Below, in pieces: positions 61,991 through 64,000 of a DNA stretch of 64,000 nucleotides. How positions within the stretch are numbered: the stretch's first letter is position 1; every line of letters begins with the position of its first letter. Position numbers and translations under genes: made by a program. A model generated the notes under the pieces. The model searched no databases and was not told where the DNA came from. It saw only the letters and a list, made by a program, of their open reading frames with translations. This DNA is from Synchiropus splendidus. Taxonomy: Eukaryota > Chordata > Actinopteri > Syngnathiformes > Callionymidae. The stretch is from NCBI RefSeq assembly GCF_027744825.2, contig NC_071336.1, positions 27,064,501-27,128,500 on the forward strand, given 5' to 3'.

Positions 61991-64000
61991 AGACCAAAAC
62001 AAAAGGGCTCATTCTGCTTTGGTTGCTAGGCTCATGCTGTCGTGTCAGTTTGGGTAAAAGTGGTCATCCTTCGCTCCGTCATGTCTTTCGCCGGGACGGA
62101 AGAGTAAAAGGCTTCTTCTTTCAGCAGTCCTCAGGTGAGCTGTCAGGAAAGGGTGAGGTCACCTTGAGCGAATGAAAGGCAGCCGCTATCTTGTCATCAG
62201 CTATTTCCGGGCCTCAAGGCTCCCACTGAGGGGTGAGCCACGGGGGAGAGTGAAGAGAGAGAGAGAGGGAGGACCACGTCCAATTACCTGCCCTGTCAGA
62301 GTGACGGCTGATAGAGGAAGAGAGGAGGACGGAGGAGCGTGAAAGGGACGGCCCTGACTCGCCCGCCTCACCCTCCTCGCCCGCCGTTCTATCTTTGTCC
62401 TCCTCTGACTCACCTTTTGACTTCCTTTGTCTCCGCGGTTCCCGCCGCCATCCCGACTGTCTCGGCCCGGGCCTGTCACTCACTCCCTCACTTCTGAGTG
62501 CAGTCGACTCTAACATGACACGACGACAGGTTAATACACCCGCGTCTCTCCGCTTCATCCCCGCGGCCTCGTCTCACTCGGGGGAGGAAGAGAAACTCAG
62601 CCATTACAGCTTGTCGGAAATACAGGTGATGGGAGCATGTGGTTGACCTCCGTGACCTTTCGGTTTCCTTTCTCGGACCTCACTTTTATTAGGAGCATAT
62701 TTGCTGGATGGGTTTCATATCCGACCCAAAGTTGTTCTCCCGAATAAAGCGACACCTTTGTAAACCAACAGGAGCCTCTGTGCAGTCACAGAACTCTCTC
62801 TCTCTCTCGCTCGCCCCGTCCAAGGTCACAGCGGCCGCGACCTTTCAGAAGCTTGGAAACACTCATTAAGCTCTTAAACATGTCGGGTCACAGGTGAAGC
62901 TTGGGCTGCTTTTGTTGTTCAGCTCATTGTTGAGAATGATAACTTCCGTGTCAAGTGCAGCTCCTGCGCCTTTAGGTCACACCGCCACCTGCGGCCACAT
63001 CTGAGTAGTGACAGTGACATCTGGTGGTGGTTTCCATTTCTTGTCTGACGCTCTGAAGTGCCAGTGACCTGAAGAGAGAAGTGCGCCGGCAGACTGAGGA
63101 TGTTCCATGATATTTCAACATGGCCTCCATGTTTTAAACCAGGTTGGATCAGAAGAAATCAAAAGATATTTTGACCGAATTGGATATTTAATCATCATAC
63201 TCCTTGAACTACTATTATGACTTGTGCAAGACAAGAATGTTTGTGTTTCGAAAGAAGTCCATACATTTTTATTTCAAAATAATGATTTCTTATTTCTAAT
63301 TATTTCTTTATTTTCACCATCAAATTAAGCATCTTGGATTGTTAATGATAATCTAAATAGAGTAACACACACTATTCTGTGTTTCATGGTAGACGAACCA
63401 ATAATAATAATAATAATAATAATAATATCTGTATTACGACTTTTTAATATTTGGAGATCAGTAACATTATTATTATTATTATTAGTCCTAGTTAAAGGCT
63501 CACATTCTTTGAAACATTTGCATAATTCTGTTACTTTTGTCCTTTTAATTTCTAGATAATATTGATAATATAAATAATGTTAATAATATTAACTAAAAAA
63601 TAAAGTCATAAAAGTGAAAAACATGAATTATTTTGCCATCTACATAAATAAATAAACAGTTTCAATCATTTTCTACTTGTTTAATCAATTTCATTCTTTC
63701 ACTTCACTTTTTCATTCTTTCAAGCTTTGATCCTATTTGAGTGCGAGGCGAGGGACACCCTGGACAGGTCACCGATAGAGAGGACCACATGCACTTTCAT
63801 GTTCACATTCAATTAAAGGTTTGGATTCATATTCACCTGTTCACCTCACATGACTCCCTCTGATATTATATTATTTTTCGAGATGATATAAAGCCGCATG
63901 TCTGAATGGCAATACTGTATTTACGATTGTACATAAGAAAGATGTTGTTGGAGATCAAAAACTGTATAAGTCTATAAATAATTGCTGCTATAAGATCTGT
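61991..64000. other. Downstream intergenic region
   Basis: No gene was recognised. The 62200-62600 stretch is GC- and CpG-rich (gccgccatcccgactg, cggcccggg) and may be a CpG island or promoter. An 83-codon frame (62395-62646, plus) crosses it but resembles no family I know. From 63240 on the DNA is AT-rich, with AAT and ATT repeats. In mammals WDR37 lies next to the 3' end of ADARB2, but I find no WDR37 sequence here. Confidence 0.6.
63399..63485. repeat. AAT repeat facing an ATT repeat
   Basis: (AAT)n at 63399-63427 and (ATT)n at about 63466-63485 are complementary across a 38-base spacer, so a transcript could fold back on itself here. Confidence 0.85.

Noticed and set aside
62395..62646. 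First exon of a neighbouring gene
   Set aside because: The frame starts at an arbitrary ATG, has no family match, and WDR37 sequence expected from mammalian gene order was not found.
1..64000. CRISPR arrays, operons, endogenous viral genes
   Set aside because: No regularly spaced repeats with spacers, no bacterial gene layout and no viral protein motifs were seen.

Overview
The window is nuclear DNA from a vertebrate, almost certainly a ray-finned fish. It carries one protein-coding gene, split by introns and read on the plus strand, in a background of AT-rich non-coding DNA with TA microsatellites and degraded transposons of kinds typical of teleost genomes (RTE-like LINE, GAATCA-tailed LINE 3' ends, hAT-like and other inverted-repeat elements). 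There is no sign of bacterial genes, operons, CRISPR arrays or viral genes. Most short open frames are chance frames in introns.

The gene is ADARB2 (also called ADAR3 or RED2), the brain-enriched, apparently inactive member of the adenosine-deaminase-acting-on-RNA family. Nine coding exons can be placed to the base, with consensus splice sites and matching phases: 8407-8493, 10619-11571, 37471-37585, 43633-43801, 47328-47479, 48597-48765, 55050-55231, 58871-59052 and 60525-60701 (stop). They join without a stop or frameshift into 728 codons. The first coding exon, which in ADARB2 carries the arginine-rich R domain, is not visible and should lie upstream, so the window opens inside intron 1. 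The protein has two double-stranded-RNA-binding domains, both in the 953-base exon, followed by a complete C-terminal deaminase domain that keeps the zinc ligands and catalytic glutamate.

Layout: 1-8406 intron 1 (tail); 8407-11571 exons 2 and 3; 11572-37470 a 25.9 kb intron rich in repeats; 37471-60701 exons 4 to 10 with introns of 1.1 to 6.3 kb; about 60702-61990 probable 3' UTR; then apparent intergenic DNA with a CpG-rich block near 62.2-62.6 kb.

The most interesting non-coding signals are: (1) a short palindromic transposon family with at least three near-full copies, whose two arms carry CTCF-like core motifs facing each other; (2) a perfect 42-base palindrome at 49533-49574; (3) a roughly 480-base inverted-repeat element present twice, about 7.6 kb apart; (4) LINE remnants of two kinds; and (5) substitutions at three inositol-hexakisphosphate-contact positions in the deaminase domain. 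No new multi-gene system is present. The palindromic family with paired CTCF-like motifs is the best candidate for something undescribed.
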